Positions 13,955-25,042 of a stretch of 64,000 nucleotides of DNA are shown in pieces (positions within the stretch are counted from its first letter, which is position 1; each line of letters starts with the position of its first letter). The notes under the pieces are model-generated. The model was given only the letters and a program-made list of their open reading frames with translations, was not told the origin of the DNA and searched no databases. The position numbers were made by a program, and so were the translations under genes. Source of the stretch: Chroicocephalus ridibundus (Eukaryota; Chordata; Aves; Charadriiformes; Laridae). The stretch spans positions 86,534,889 through 86,598,888 of the forward strand of contig NC_086285.1 in NCBI RefSeq assembly GCF_963924245.1, given 5' to 3'.

Positions 13955-14960
13955 TTGCTTAGGACTTTGGCCAGCTGAGTTTTGAAAATCTCCAAATCTT
14001 TTGAAAATCATACTGTAGAATGTCTCTGAGCAACCTGTCCCAGTGCTTAACCTTGCTGCCTCCTTATGCCAATGGGAGTTTCCTTTATTGCCACTTGTGA
14101 CCACTGTCCCATTCTGTTGCTGTGCACCTCCCAGGAGACCCTGTCTCTACCTCTTCTACTGTTCCCTTTCTGGTGCTGGCAGACAGCGGTTAGACTCCTG
14201 CTGCATCTTCTCTCTTTTCTCCAAGCAAAACAGACACAACCCATGCAGCCTCTCTGTGTATATCAGATCTTCCAGCATCCAAGCCACCTCACTGGCCATG
14301 CTCCAGCTTGTTGGACTTCCTCTGAATGTCATTCCATCCCTACAGTGCATTAAGCACAATGTGGGATCATGTGTGAACTTTCATACTGTCCTACTGTTCG
14401 TGTTGTTGGCGAAGACGCTAAATAGTAACTGGACCAATATCAACTCTTGAGAAGCATGGCTCCCAGAGTCTTAAAGTCCAGTCAGACTTCCACTATCTTG
14501 TGGTCCATCCAACCCATAAGTCCTTAGTTTGGCTGTGCAGATACTATGGGACACTGTGCTGAAAGCCTTGCTAAAGTCAAGGAAAGATGTGTGCACTGCT
14601 CTGTTGGTCTACATCTGGTCGTTCCATCATAGAAGACAAGTTGTTCAGGCAGCATTCGCTCTTGACAAATCCGTGCTTGCTATTCCAAATCAGGCTATTG
14701 CTGTCCGTAAGCCTGGAAATCTTTTCTAGGAGGATTTTCTCTATAAATTTGGTAGGGATTAAGATAAGGCTGATCAGCCTTGTAGTTCTGTGGATATTCA
14801 TTCTTACTGGGTTTGGAAGGTGGACATGGTTTGCCATTTTTCAGTTGTTGGGGAATTCCTCTGCTTGTTTAATAGATAGCAGGGAGTATCTCCCCAGTGA
14901 TGGCAGTCACTCCACCCAACACTGCTGGATGCATCCTGTCCCATTTTGTATTTCTTCAGT
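13955..14960 (-). mobile_element. Decayed CR1 LINE, minus strand, with RT remnant and internal deletion
   Basis: On the minus strand, starting near 14840, codons spell a diverged CR1 reverse-transcriptase N-terminal block: a LISLILIPTKFIEKILLE-like stretch, then an NSKHGFVKSECCLNNL stretch, then FLDFSKAFSTVSH (about 14590-14550), which is RT motif A. A degraded motif-B-like region follows near 14450 with stops and frameshifts. The rest of the RT, including the FADD box, is missing: the sequence passes into a 3' portion near 14350-14050. The low-coordinate end resembles the CR1 block that reads, on the plus strand, GGCAACCTGTCCCAGTGCTT. Many stops make it clearly inactive and old. Apparent plus-strand frames of 135 and 146 codons here are shadows of this element. 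Confidence 0.85.
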
Positions 14961-15084
14961 TTGCCTACATATTTCTAACAAGTTTGAAAGAATGAGAGAT
15001 CAGAAGGATGGGACATTTTATCAGTAGATAGAACAGATTTTCTTAAAAACTATTGAAAGTCAGGAAATGAAGATTACCAAACAC

Positions 15085-15240
15085 AGGAGCCATTAACCAT
15101 TGGAATAAACTACAAGGGGAAGTGGCTGATAATCCATTTCTTGAATTCCTTAGAGCAAAACTAGTACTTTCCTGGACCATATGAATTAATCAAACCTCGA
15201 TCATTAGGCTTACTACCAGAGAAAGTGAGTGGAGTCTTTC
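15085..15240 (+). mobile_element. Possible very old CR1/L3-like LINE tail, plus strand
   Basis: The words CCATTGGAATAAACTACAAGG, GGAAGTGG and a following TTGAATTCCTTAGAGCAAAACTAG resemble the conserved ORF2 C-terminal codons (HWNNLP-REVVD-PS-EIFK) of ancient amniote CR1 and L3 elements. The likeness is short and eroded. It could also be chance; a profile search with old amniote CR1 models would decide. Confidence 0.35.
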
Positions 15241-16707
15241 GCCTTGTCTTGCACGTGACTCTGTTACTTAATTGTTCCTTCTTGGTTAGAATCTATGGAG
15301 TTGCCATTGTGATCATTTCCTCAGAGGGAGCCACTCTACAGTAGTTTTGATTTAATAGTAGAAAGAATCGGAAGAGTAAAAAAATAGCAATAGTTTATCT
15401 AATGTTATACCAAAAGAGAACTGACAGATTCTACTTTGTGAAAAACTTCTTTCATTTTGGAAGATATGGGATCAAAACCAAAGTACTTTAGCAAGTTTTT
15501 TTTTTTTTTTATGGCAATAAAGCTTTATATGATGTGTCTTCTGTTCACCAAAGGTGAACAGATGGGTAGTAATCGATTATGTGTGCAACTGGGGCACTAA
15601 GAAAATGTTGTCATTTTTTCCCCTGCTAGCCATTTATCTATTTAATTCTTTGACAGTACAGAGGAAATGTAACTGAATGTTCTGTTTTAATTAAAATGAA
15701 AGTAAATTTATTAGTCAGGGAAGCTCTGTATTCTGTTTATGCTTGGGAAGCAGAACAAACATATGTCTCTGCCTCATTGTTTGTCACCATCTAGCATGAG
15801 GTTATTTCTTGTTCCTTATTTGGCCTATGGAACAGATCATACTAGTGATATTCTTCATTTTTATTAATTCTAAAGTATTCTAGTGAGCAATAATAGGTAA
15901 CTGGCAGAAGAAAAGCACATCCTGAGAAGCATATTAGTAGGTGTTGTTTTTAAAAAAATCCAAATAAATGACAGTTAGTGACGTTTTCTAAATGGAAGCA
16001 TGTCATTGGCTTGTGGAATTAGAGTGTTTCTTCGAGTAAAACCAAGGAGAATAAGAATTAATTTGTTTCTTGACTGTTGTTTTAATTTCTTCAGTTGTCT
16101 CAAGTACAAGGCAAGGGGAGTGTTTTACCTTGGTGATATCAGAGTTTTATTTCCACTGAAATTTTGAAACCTTCAGTAAAATCTTACCATTTCCCACTTG
16201 CTCCAAGCATACCAGAGGGGTACATATTAGCACCAGTACATATCTGGTACTGCAGAATAGGAAGGATGCTGTGTCTACACAGCGGCCTTTAGTAGGGGAG
16301 AATCCTCAATGGTTACAGTGCATTAAGGCTGCCCCCGAGGACTACACTGTGTGTTCTTCAACCTTGTTCTCTTGTTTGACACTTCTAAATGAAAAACCTG
16401 TCAATCTAAGCTTTCAGAATTTGGAAGCAACCAAGAAGTTTTTCCTTTGTTTCACTTCCCCTCGGTTTCTTCCTCTTTTTCCTGCTCTAATTGGAAACTA
16501 GGTTACTCCAGGTAATGGAAGCACTGGGATTAGATATGAATTGACTCTACAACTCTGTACTAAATACAGTTGTCCCACAAGCTGTGGGTGATTCGACAAC
16601 TAAGATCTCTGCTAAATAGTTCAGTAATTTTCAAAATTCAACTTTGGTCCTATATTAGTGTTCAATATAATTACAAAATATAACTACTACATATATAGTG
16701 CAAATTT
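15241..16707. other. Unique non-coding DNA
   Basis: No gene or repeat is recognised. There is a 10-bp perfect inverted repeat at 15540-15562 (core GTTCACC/GGTGAAC, 3-base loop) and a 14-base T run near 15497. Open frames are short. Confidence 0.5.
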
Positions 16708-17312
16708 GTCCCCATGCCTCAAAGAAGGCCAACAGCATCCTCGGCTGCATTCAAAAGAGCATCACCAGCAGGCCAAGGGAGGTCATCCATCACCTCAGCT
16801 CTGCTAAGACTCATCTGGAGTACTGAGTCCAGTTCTTGGCTCCACAGTACAAGAAGCACGTGCACAGACTTGAGCAAGTCTGGCAAAGGGTCATGGAGAT
16901 CGCTTAGGGGTTGGGTCATCCATCATACCAGGCAGAGCAGAAAGCTTGCACTGTTTGGCCTGGAGAAGAGAAGGCTCTGGAGGGATCTTATCAAAATGTA
17001 TAAATAGCTGATGAGGGGAGCTAAAGAAGAGTAAGCCGGACTCTTCTCAGTGGTACCCACTGACAGGGCATGAAGCAATAAGCACATATTGTTGTGTTTA
17101 AACATAAGAAATTTTTTCACTGTGAGGGTTGTCAAACACTGGAACAGGTTACTCAGAGAGGTAGTGCAGTCTCATCCTTGGAGATATTTAGAGTCTGACT
17201 GGACACAGCCTTGAGCAACCTGCAGCAGTTGTCCCTGCTCTGACCAGGGGCTGGTTGGACTAGACAGTCTTTGGAGGTCCCTCCTGACCTCATTGACTCT
17301 CTGATTCTGTGG
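16708..17312 (+). mobile_element. CR1 LINE fragment, plus strand, 3' end intact
   Basis: Plus-strand reading gives CR1 ORF2 C-terminal words in order: KKANSILGCIQKSITSRPREV, LEY then VQFLAPQYKKHVHRLEQV, a GLEKRRLWRDLIKMYK block (about 16960-17006) and LEQVTQRGSAVSSLEIF. It ends in a CR1 3' UTR with GGTTGGACTAGA, TTTGGAGGTCCCTCCTGACCTC and a terminal GATTCTGTGG. At least four stops interrupt the reading, so it is inactive. It is 5'-truncated, keeping about 600 bases. Confidence 0.93.
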
Positions 17313-18788
17313 AAGGTATTTTACATTTTAAAGTTATTGATCCTGTACATTTTTGCAAGGAGCAAAACAATAGCTGGTCGCATCCTTATGTTGGCAAGAA
17401 GTGGTAAAAAACAATAGCCTTTAGCACATGCAGAAATAGTACAGGGGAGGCTCCAAAGTCCCAGGGAAGATTCTACATCAAAAATCATCCAGTTTCTCCT
17501 TAACATAGCTTCAGCTTGTTTCAGCATTATGGTTGTAATTGAAAGGATATTCTCACTTCAATAGAAATCTCATCATGATCGTGTAACATTTATAGAGTTC
17601 TCTTTTTTGATCTGCTGTTAGCCTACTGAATGCTGATTCTAAAAGAAGCAATTTCTTTATCTTAGTAAAGATAAAAAGTACATAATATGCCCCAGAAATA
17701 AAGTCCTTTAGGATGATATTATGAAAATCTGTCTTTAGAATGTCCCAGGAGGTTTTTCCTGTTAGTATTTACCTACCTCTAAGCAAAAAAAATTATTAAA
17801 GCTCCTGTTACAGTGAAGAAGGCTGTATCTCATTACCAGCTGTAAGAGCCATCAAATTCCTCAAAATATAATGTTCATAATTTGAAATCAGACATTTTTG
17901 TAATCAGCTGATGTATTATATAGAGTATCTAAATAACCATTTGCAACAATCCGGATGGAACATATTAGTTTCAGAAACATGAGGATAGTTTCCTTACCAG
18001 GTTAAAACTTACAAATGCTGCCTATTGCTTGTAAATCTTACATAGTTACCAGGAAACATCTCATTTTACAGTGGTCACTGCATTGTATACAGTTACAGGG
18101 TTATACTGGTTTCCTAGGAAACATCCCAATTAAGCAAGTTTCTTGATTGAATGGTGTCTATTATATATGCTAATGTGAAATTCCACAGGATGTGCTGAAA
18201 GATCTGCTAATATCTGTGTCAGTCACTTCATTGCCTTTAGCTGAGTCCTCTTTCTTGTCTTTCTCTTGGTGTTGTAATGCAAAGAGTGAGAGATTGAAAC
18301 ACCACGCTATTCTTTTGTTGCCCTTTATATTTTTTCTGTGCTTTCCTGCATTTGGAGTGGGACTGATTATCTCAGTTTTATGGTAACAGGTAGCAAAATG
18401 CCAGGTATTATGCTGTTTTCTCCAAGTCCTGTCATTGTGTTTTAGTTGTCATTTCATGCAATACTAAAGGCAAATTACTATATTATCACAAGTTTTCTGT
18501 GACTGGCAACTGTTATTGGCATCATATATCTAGGAACAGCTGTTGTTGTTTTATTAGAAAATGCTCTAGTGATGCTTAGTGTAGATGGAGCCAAGACAGC
18601 ATCAGCAGCATTGCCGTTCCCTCTGCAATTAGTATTGTGTAGAATTTGCTAACCTGTATTAAAAATTTATTTTTTCTAATTGACTAATTTTTTAGAGGAA
18701 ATACATGGCTTAAAGAATATTCAGACACCATATGTAAAATTAATTGTCTTAATCTTTTTCTCTCTGAATATTTGTGCACATTACCAAA

Positions 18789-18849
18789 TTAAAAAAAAAA
18801 AAAAACAAACAAAAAAACCCACACAAAACAAAACCAAACCCCAAAACAA
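18789..18849. repeat. A/C-rich low-complexity tract
   Basis: A run of 15 A followed by A/C blocks such as AAAACCAAACC. It is the complement of the T/G-rich class seen elsewhere in the window. Confidence 0.7.
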
Positions 18850-19032
18850 TATAGAGTAAGCATGATCTGGGAACCCTGCAGAGGGTCTTCATCAGGAACA
18901 TGAAGATGGCTCAGTTGTGCGTTCATCCACCAGACAGAGTAAAAAATTTCTGTCCCACCATTTTGTATCAGAAAATGTCGTTTGGGTAAAAATGAAAATT
19001 TTGACTGCTGTGATCAATTTTGGTATGATGTT

Positions 19033-19080
19033 CTATTAGAAATCTAAAGATTTCTAATAGACCAACAATAACCAACAATA
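19033..19080. repeat. Perfect 12-bp-arm hairpin followed by a 10-bp tandem duplication
   Basis: Arms 19033-19044 (CTATTAGAAATC) and 19049-19060 (GATTTCTAATAG) are exact reverse complements around the loop TAAA. Directly after, ACCAACAATA occurs twice (19061-19080). No function is evident; the adjacency of both suggests a local replication-slippage or template-switch product. Confidence 0.85.
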
Positions 19081-22000
19081 TTTTTAATGCATTTGATTTC
19101 AAAAGTATTTTTGCATTGCTATGTTTTAGTACTTTTAGGTCCTCTTCTACATAGTAACAGCAGTGATATAGTGAGTCAATTATGTTTGATTGTGATGCAT
19201 CATCAAACAATATGCATTATTCTTATATCCTACTTGACATATTTTCCTTTTAAATTCTTTAGGAACAATTGTTAATTGCACTTATCAAAATATTTCTACA
19301 TTATAGTTTCTAAAGAACTGTCATTAGTAGATCACATACAAACTTTAAAGAAAATTAGTTTCTGCATATACAGTAGTTGTAAGAACATTTATTAATAACT
19401 CCATGTGAACAAAAATACGTTTATCAAATAAGAAGAGAAACAGTGGTTGGAGGGAGTGTCATTGTTCTCAGGCATATTGCCGGGACTGGGTCTTATGCAC
19501 TGCAGTTGAGAAAAGAATAATAATTTAATCTAGTAAAAAAAAAGAAAGAAAACACAAGCAGTTACACAGCCTTGTTAACTGCTATTTGTTTTCACAGGTG
19601 GCATTACTCCTCTTCATGCATTGTGAAATTGGTGGCACGCAATGGTAGAATGCTTTTTTTTATCCTTTCACTCTAGAAAAAAGGGAAGTGCTTTGTAATT
19701 TGTTTATAGGACTGGAAAGTTGCTGCTGGGGGTGGGAGTAACTGGGATATTCCCTGGTGTTTTTGAACAAGAATGTGAAAATTCCCTGTTCAATTGTTCT
19801 CAGCGTGTGAGCAGAGGTTCTTGGCAGCGACTGTGCTCATTTTCTTTAACTGCGGCTATTAGAGTGCACGTGCCTAAGAACAAGGAAAAGTTGGACTGAA
19901 CTTGGCAACATCCTTATCTCAGTATGAACCTAGACATTTCTAATGTATCTAAGGTACAGGAAATAAGTAACCTATAAATGACCTGGATTTTTCTGTACTT
20001 TATATATTAATGAACCACTTGGTCTTTTTATAACTGGTTGAATGTTAGCTGAATGATCAGTTCCCTAGATGTCTCAGATCTCTAGATCAGTTCTCGTCAC
20101 CTGCAAGATGATCAATACATGTTTAGCATATTAAGCAGCAACAAAGAGAAACTGGTTTTGTGGGCATATCCTATAATTTATTAACTGGAGCTGCTATCTA
20201 ACAAAGAGAATTTCAACAGCAGCAAAAGAATATATTTTTTTTAAATAAATCAGTAGAAACTTTGTTACTTTTTGGTACAGCTATACATGCCTCTTCAAAA
20301 CTAGTCCACCTCCTTTTCAGTATTGCTCTTAAACATATAGCAAGTCCAAAGGTTAGAAGGTACAAAAAAAAGCCCCTTCTTTTTTCCACTCCCTGTAATC
20401 GTTGTCACAAGCTCTCAGGTCTAGGAAGGGAACTTTCTGAATGTGATCTGCAAAGTTCTGTGTTTTGATGTACTTCTAGAATTGTGTAAGTCTATGGGAC
20501 TCCCAAGGTAAACCCTATGCACACAATAACTTCATAGCTTACACAAAAATTTCCCTGAATTTCCTCTGGCAATACCACTGCAGCCCCAGACAATAATTTC
20601 ATTTTGAGGTTCTTTTCATGAGGACTTTTTTCCCCATGACAAATTTAGATTCTTTTAACATTCAAACGGATGAAAGAATCTGCCTAACATCAGTAACACC
20701 AAATCTCAGTATTTAGTCTTGAAACTAGGCTTAAAAGCAATGTCAGAGTTCATTGAGGCTAATTTTATCAAACTGTCATCTTCTTCCTTGAAATGGCATA
20801 ATTTTAAATTGTTAAGAAAATCTTTGGCCAATTTTGTACCAAATTAGCCTGCAATACTGGTTATAATCTCTTTGCTCCTGCCTGAGAGAAGTCTCTGAAA
20901 TATGCAATTATGAACGTGTATGCATACACTTATTATATATAAAAGAAGAAAGAATTCTGTAGACTTTCACCTTTTAAACGCTTTTCTGGAGCATCAAGAC
21001 TTCCCTCTGCTTGTCGTACTTCTTATTGCAGAAACAAATGAATTGATGACTTACGCTCTGAGTATCTGGTGTATATTCATGGTTCTGCCTTATTCACTGA
21101 AAACTGCTGAAACAAGACCTTGAAATAAAATGTTTTCTTTTCAGCTGTATCCTTGGGTTGTTACACCTAAGCAGCTTTTCATCAAATGGTTGGTATGTTG
21201 AAAGGTAACCTTGTATTTTGTCTCTTTCACTTTAAGCAGTGAGGAAGCCATCTTTGGAAGGTGGCTTGGCGTGAATTCTTTTTCATGTGAAATCGTGTGG
21301 ACCTTCAGAGAATGAAAGGGAAGGGATTTCTTTTAATTCCTTTTTTTCCCTCCTTTTTTTTCCCTTCACGTTACTAATGTAACTACGTCCCTGGCAAGGA
21401 GATTCGAAAGTTGTTTATCCCATAGCGTAGTAAAATACTGAAAGCATCTGGATGAAAACAGCCCATCCCCCAGATCACGAGATCTGAATCTGGAGCTATG
21501 CAAAACCTAACAGAAGTTGCATGAGAGAGAACATTCTGAAGACTGTGTATTAAAGCATTGATTCATATGTGCTGCAGTTGCAAGCCAGAGGATATATAAA
21601 TAGCAAATGGAAACGGCTTCTATTTCGTTGCCTCCAAGAGCTTACATCTCCCAAATTCAAACACCTAGCTGCTTCTTGCCTTCAGTTCCCTACCCTGCTT
21701 GCAAAATCTTTTTTAATGTGTATCGCTGAACAGCTCAGAGTGATTTTGTTTGAGAAGTTCTCAAAATCCAGCACTGGATTTTATCCTGACTTTCATTTAA
21801 GTGATCTGTGAGCAGTGTTGTTCTTTCCATCTGATCTGGTGTAACAGCTTCCCTTCCGGCAACGTTAAATTTCAGAATTACTCCTTTCAGCTCTTCTTTT
21901 CCAATCTAGATCACTTATACACGGGGTGCCTATCATTTATACTTTGGATGCCACTTCTGCCCCATAACACTGGTAACCAGGAGCTTTCTCGACTTCCATC

Positions 22001-22429
22001 CTGCCATTTCCTGCCTGGCCTTTGGGACTCAAGCACACTCTGGTTTCATGGCTCACTCCAGGGCACACATCCTGCTGGCTAGAAGCAAGGTTCCTCTGTG
22101 CCAGTAGGGTATGCGCCAGGGCTTTCACTTATATGTTAATTACATTTTTAATACACTGCCTTAGCATGTTGAATACGCAGCCTGACACATGTGCTCCACT
22201 ACTGAAACCCTGAATCCGGAGAATGCCGTTAATCTTAATTCCAAATAAGGTGCATTTGGAGTAAAGATGTTATTCGAGGTCCAGATTTTGGAATGACTTT
22301 TGCATCAGCCAGCCTACTTTGACCCAAACCAGCCTGAAAGGACATAAATTATTCACCAATTTACAGTTTATGGCGTAGCAATATGAATATAGGGGTGTTA
22401 AAGGGCAGGAAATCTTTAAAGGAGCGGGG

Positions 22430-23306
22430 CTGATCTGGAAGGGGACGGGTGGCCACTGTGAAAGCTCCAGTGCCCCATCAGGATTGGAAGGAGGCATTAA
22501 AGGGCATCATTCACTCTGAATCTTGCAGCCACCGCCGGACCATGTGGATAGCTGATGACCGAGCCGGCAGCTGAATGTTTAGCAGGCTGTGACGACTTTG
22601 CACAGAAATCGGAAAATTTACCGCCGGTTGCCGCGCCAGTGCCGAGCCGCCCGCTTTCGGCAGTGCGCCCCTTCCCTGCGCTCCCAGCCCACCCGATACC
22701 GACAGCCCAGCCCTCTCGTCCCCCGACCCCCCTTCCCGGCACCGAATTTAGGGGCTCGTTGTCGCCAAGCCGGAACCGTCCTTCTTCAGCAGCTCTAGCA
22801 CGAAACGGGGTGGTGGTGGTAGTGTGTGTGTGTGGGGGGGCGGTTCGCAGCATCGCAGTTGCCGGACGAAGATGCGCCTGTGCCCGTACGCACCGGTTAT
22901 ATCGGTATGGCGGGATGGAGGGATGAATGGCGCTTCTTTCCGAGTGCCGGGGCTGGCCGGGGGACTGCCATTGCGCGCAGGAGGCTGCGTGCAGCCCCAG
23001 AAGTGCTGGAGAAGGGGAAAACAAGGCGGGGAGGGGAGAAGGAAGGAGGGGGGCGGGCGGGGAGGCGATGCGCGGGGAGGCGGGCGGGCAGCGGGAGCGG
23101 GGGCGGGCGGGCGGCGCGGCCAATCGCCCGGGCTGCCGGCGCTGCAGGAGCGGCGGTGCGGGGCTGAGGGCTCCGAGGGACGCAAAGCCGGGGCCGGGTG
23201 CCTCTCTGAGGACGGCGAGCAGCTGTGCCGCCAGCACTGCGAAAAGTCCCCATTTGCTTCTTATAAATTAAAGTGCCTTGTCACCAGTTAGGGCAAGTCA
23301 GCCAAG
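22430..23306 (+). promoter_or_regulatory. CpG island with GC boxes and a CCAAT box; likely promoter
   Basis: CpG-dense, strongly GC-rich DNA starts near 22520 and falls off near 23230, in sharp contrast to AT-rich flanks. From 23048 to 23115 there are several GGGCGGG (Sp1/KLF-type GC box) words on the plus strand, followed by CCAAT at 23120-23124 in forward orientation and no TATA box at a sensible distance. That order fits a TATA-less CpG-island promoter firing to the right, with a start somewhere around 23150-23220. A TG/G run lies at 22822-22840. Islands are often bidirectional, so a leftward transcript is possible. The longer open frames here (246, 145, 118 codons on minus; 155, 123, 114, 113 on plus) are compositional: they are proline-, arginine- and glycine-rich and match no family I know. 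Confidence 0.8.
23150..23306 (+). other. Candidate non-coding first exon with splice donor
   Basis: The 3' edge is set by a consensus donor, CCAAG|GTAAGG, between 23306 and 23307. The 5' edge is a guess placed just downstream of the CCAAT box at 23120. No ATG in a good context with a long frame is seen between the CCAAT box and the donor, so I read this as 5' UTR. The gene cannot be named: 40 kb downstream holds no recognisable coding exon, which would fit a gene with a very long first intron or a long non-coding RNA. A TATAAATT word at about 23261 is too close to the donor to be a likely promoter element. Confidence 0.5.
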
Positions 23307-23571
23307 GTAAGGCTTAAATAAAATGACACTTTGATATGTGGCAACAAGGATGTTTCTGGACAGCGGTGCTGCTAACACAGCCTTCTAAGCAGTGCAAAAT
23401 ATTTTGTGCAATAATGCTATCGCAGGGGGTCCACAACCTGTAATTTGTCTGTCTTAAAGTTACCGCTGGTACGTAAGCCTTACCCTTGTGGTGGTGTAGA
23501 ATCGCGTTTGCTTATCCAAGGTAGTTACAAAGGGACCTGCAAAATAGAGGCATAGAAAGGTAGCGGCGCTC

Positions 23572-23592
23572 TGTGTGTGTGTTTGTGTGTGA
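23572..23592. repeat. GT microsatellite, interrupted
   Basis: About ten GT units with one TT interruption, close downstream of the CpG island. Confidence 0.75.
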
Positions 23593-24973
23593 CCGTGTTC
23601 GTAATACCTACAATTCTGCTGCTTAACTTACGTGAATAATGTGCAGATGCATTTTAATGGTGTTGGCAGGCAGATTCTTTATCTCAACTCACATGTGAGC
23701 CTTTCTATACAAAAAGCACGCCATGTGAAACTGTATGTGAAGAACATTAAGCTTGATATTTGAATAGCAGTTTCAGTTTTGGGTTTGTTTTTCCCATGTC
23801 TGTGATATTATGTGATAACTGAGAATTGAAATTACAGAAAAAAAAAAAAAAACCTCTTGCAGGTTTACCTTTAGCTGCTTGCAAAAGCTTAAGCAGTGAC
23901 CCAACTTTACTTTGTGTAAAAGGCACTGTAAATAATGCACAGCCAGAAATGAATCCTCTCTTCGTTTCCTCCTAGCCCACCCCATGGTATCCTTCTTAAT
24001 GAACAAAACCTACTATGTGCCTTTAGTTCACACCACATTTTCACCAATTGCACTGCCAGTGGTCTGGAACTGAGGGGTTTTGCAAGCAAGGAATTCCTCA
24101 GGATGACTTCACTAATGTGTATCTTTGCAAACAACGTAGTCCTGAACCTCTCTTCTGTCTGTGTATGTCTGTGTGTGCCTGTGAAAGAGAGAGTCTGTTT
24201 GTGTACACGAGTGACAAGATACAAGGAGGACAGGGTATGGAAGCCAATGAAATGTGGCAAATGTACACCCCTGCATGTATTTCTCTGAGTGGGTCTCTGT
24301 AAAGAAGTATTAAAATTTCTTATATTTTTATGTAGTTCATCATTCAGATTAGGGTTTGGGATAAATTCAATTTCATGAGCATCAATGCCCCATTAGTTTT
24401 TCATGATCCAAAGAAATATGATGGAAAACAAGTAAAAATATGACTTCAGTTAGCACAGGTGATAAAATCACTGTCTCTATTCAAGGTACAGATTTTATTT
24501 ATCATTCAAAGACACTAAGCATAGCTCCTGCATTTCCAAAGCTTTATTTCTGTGCTGCAGTCAATCATATACAGTTGTGTGAAAGCACTGAAGCCTTCCT
24601 TCTGCAATAATTGTCCTCCTGGATGATCATAAATGTTTGTCTTCAGGGGAAATGTTAAATTCATTTAAAAGTTTGGCATATTATTGGCATTTTGCCTAAC
24701 TGTAAAGGTAAGAAGACTGATTTAGAGAAATAACCCAAAGGCTTCCCTAACCTACTCTACTGCCTTGACAGAATATTTCATTTCAGACTTTTCTGAAGAA
24801 GACATGGTACATCATAGTTACCTAATGCAAATTAAGGGGGGGATTATTTTTTTTTTTTTAATTTTTAATGTGGACCTATGGAAACAATGTAATGGTTTTA
24901 TTTTGTAGTTAGTTAAAATTACTAATTGTCCTACTTAAGGACTTCAATAGATAACTTTGTTTCATTTCTACTT

Positions 24974-25042
24974 CAAAAAACAGACAAGCAAACAGAAAAA
25001 AATCCCAAGCAAACAACCAAAACAAAACACCAAACCAACCCA
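24974..25042. repeat. A/C-rich low-complexity tract
   Basis: About 70 bases of A and C with few G, built of CAAAC, AACCAAAAC and ACCAAACC blocks. It belongs to the same compositional class as the tracts at 18789 and 42446. Confidence 0.65.

Larger units (their letters stand above)
17313..22429. other. Repeat-poor unique DNA upstream of the CpG island
   Basis: No CR1 or LTR is recognised in 5.1 kb. Landmarks are an A/C-rich tract at 18789-18849 and the perfect hairpin at 19033-19060. From about 21.2 kb the base composition drifts toward the island. No exon with convincing splice sites was found by eye. Confidence 0.5.

Noticed and set aside
22497..23237. 246-codon open frame on the minus strand across the CpG island
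   Set aside because: It is alanine-, proline- and arginine-rich, overlaps several equally long frames on both strands, has no domain, and reflects few stop codons in GC-rich DNA.
23261..23268. TATAAATT as a TATA box
   Set aside because: Transcription would start at about 23290, leaving an exon of only some 15 bases before the donor; the CpG-island promoter upstream is a better reading.
22824..23291. 155-codon plus-strand frame over the CpG island
   Set aside because: Same compositional cause; it would begin upstream of the inferred start site and has no recognisable motif.
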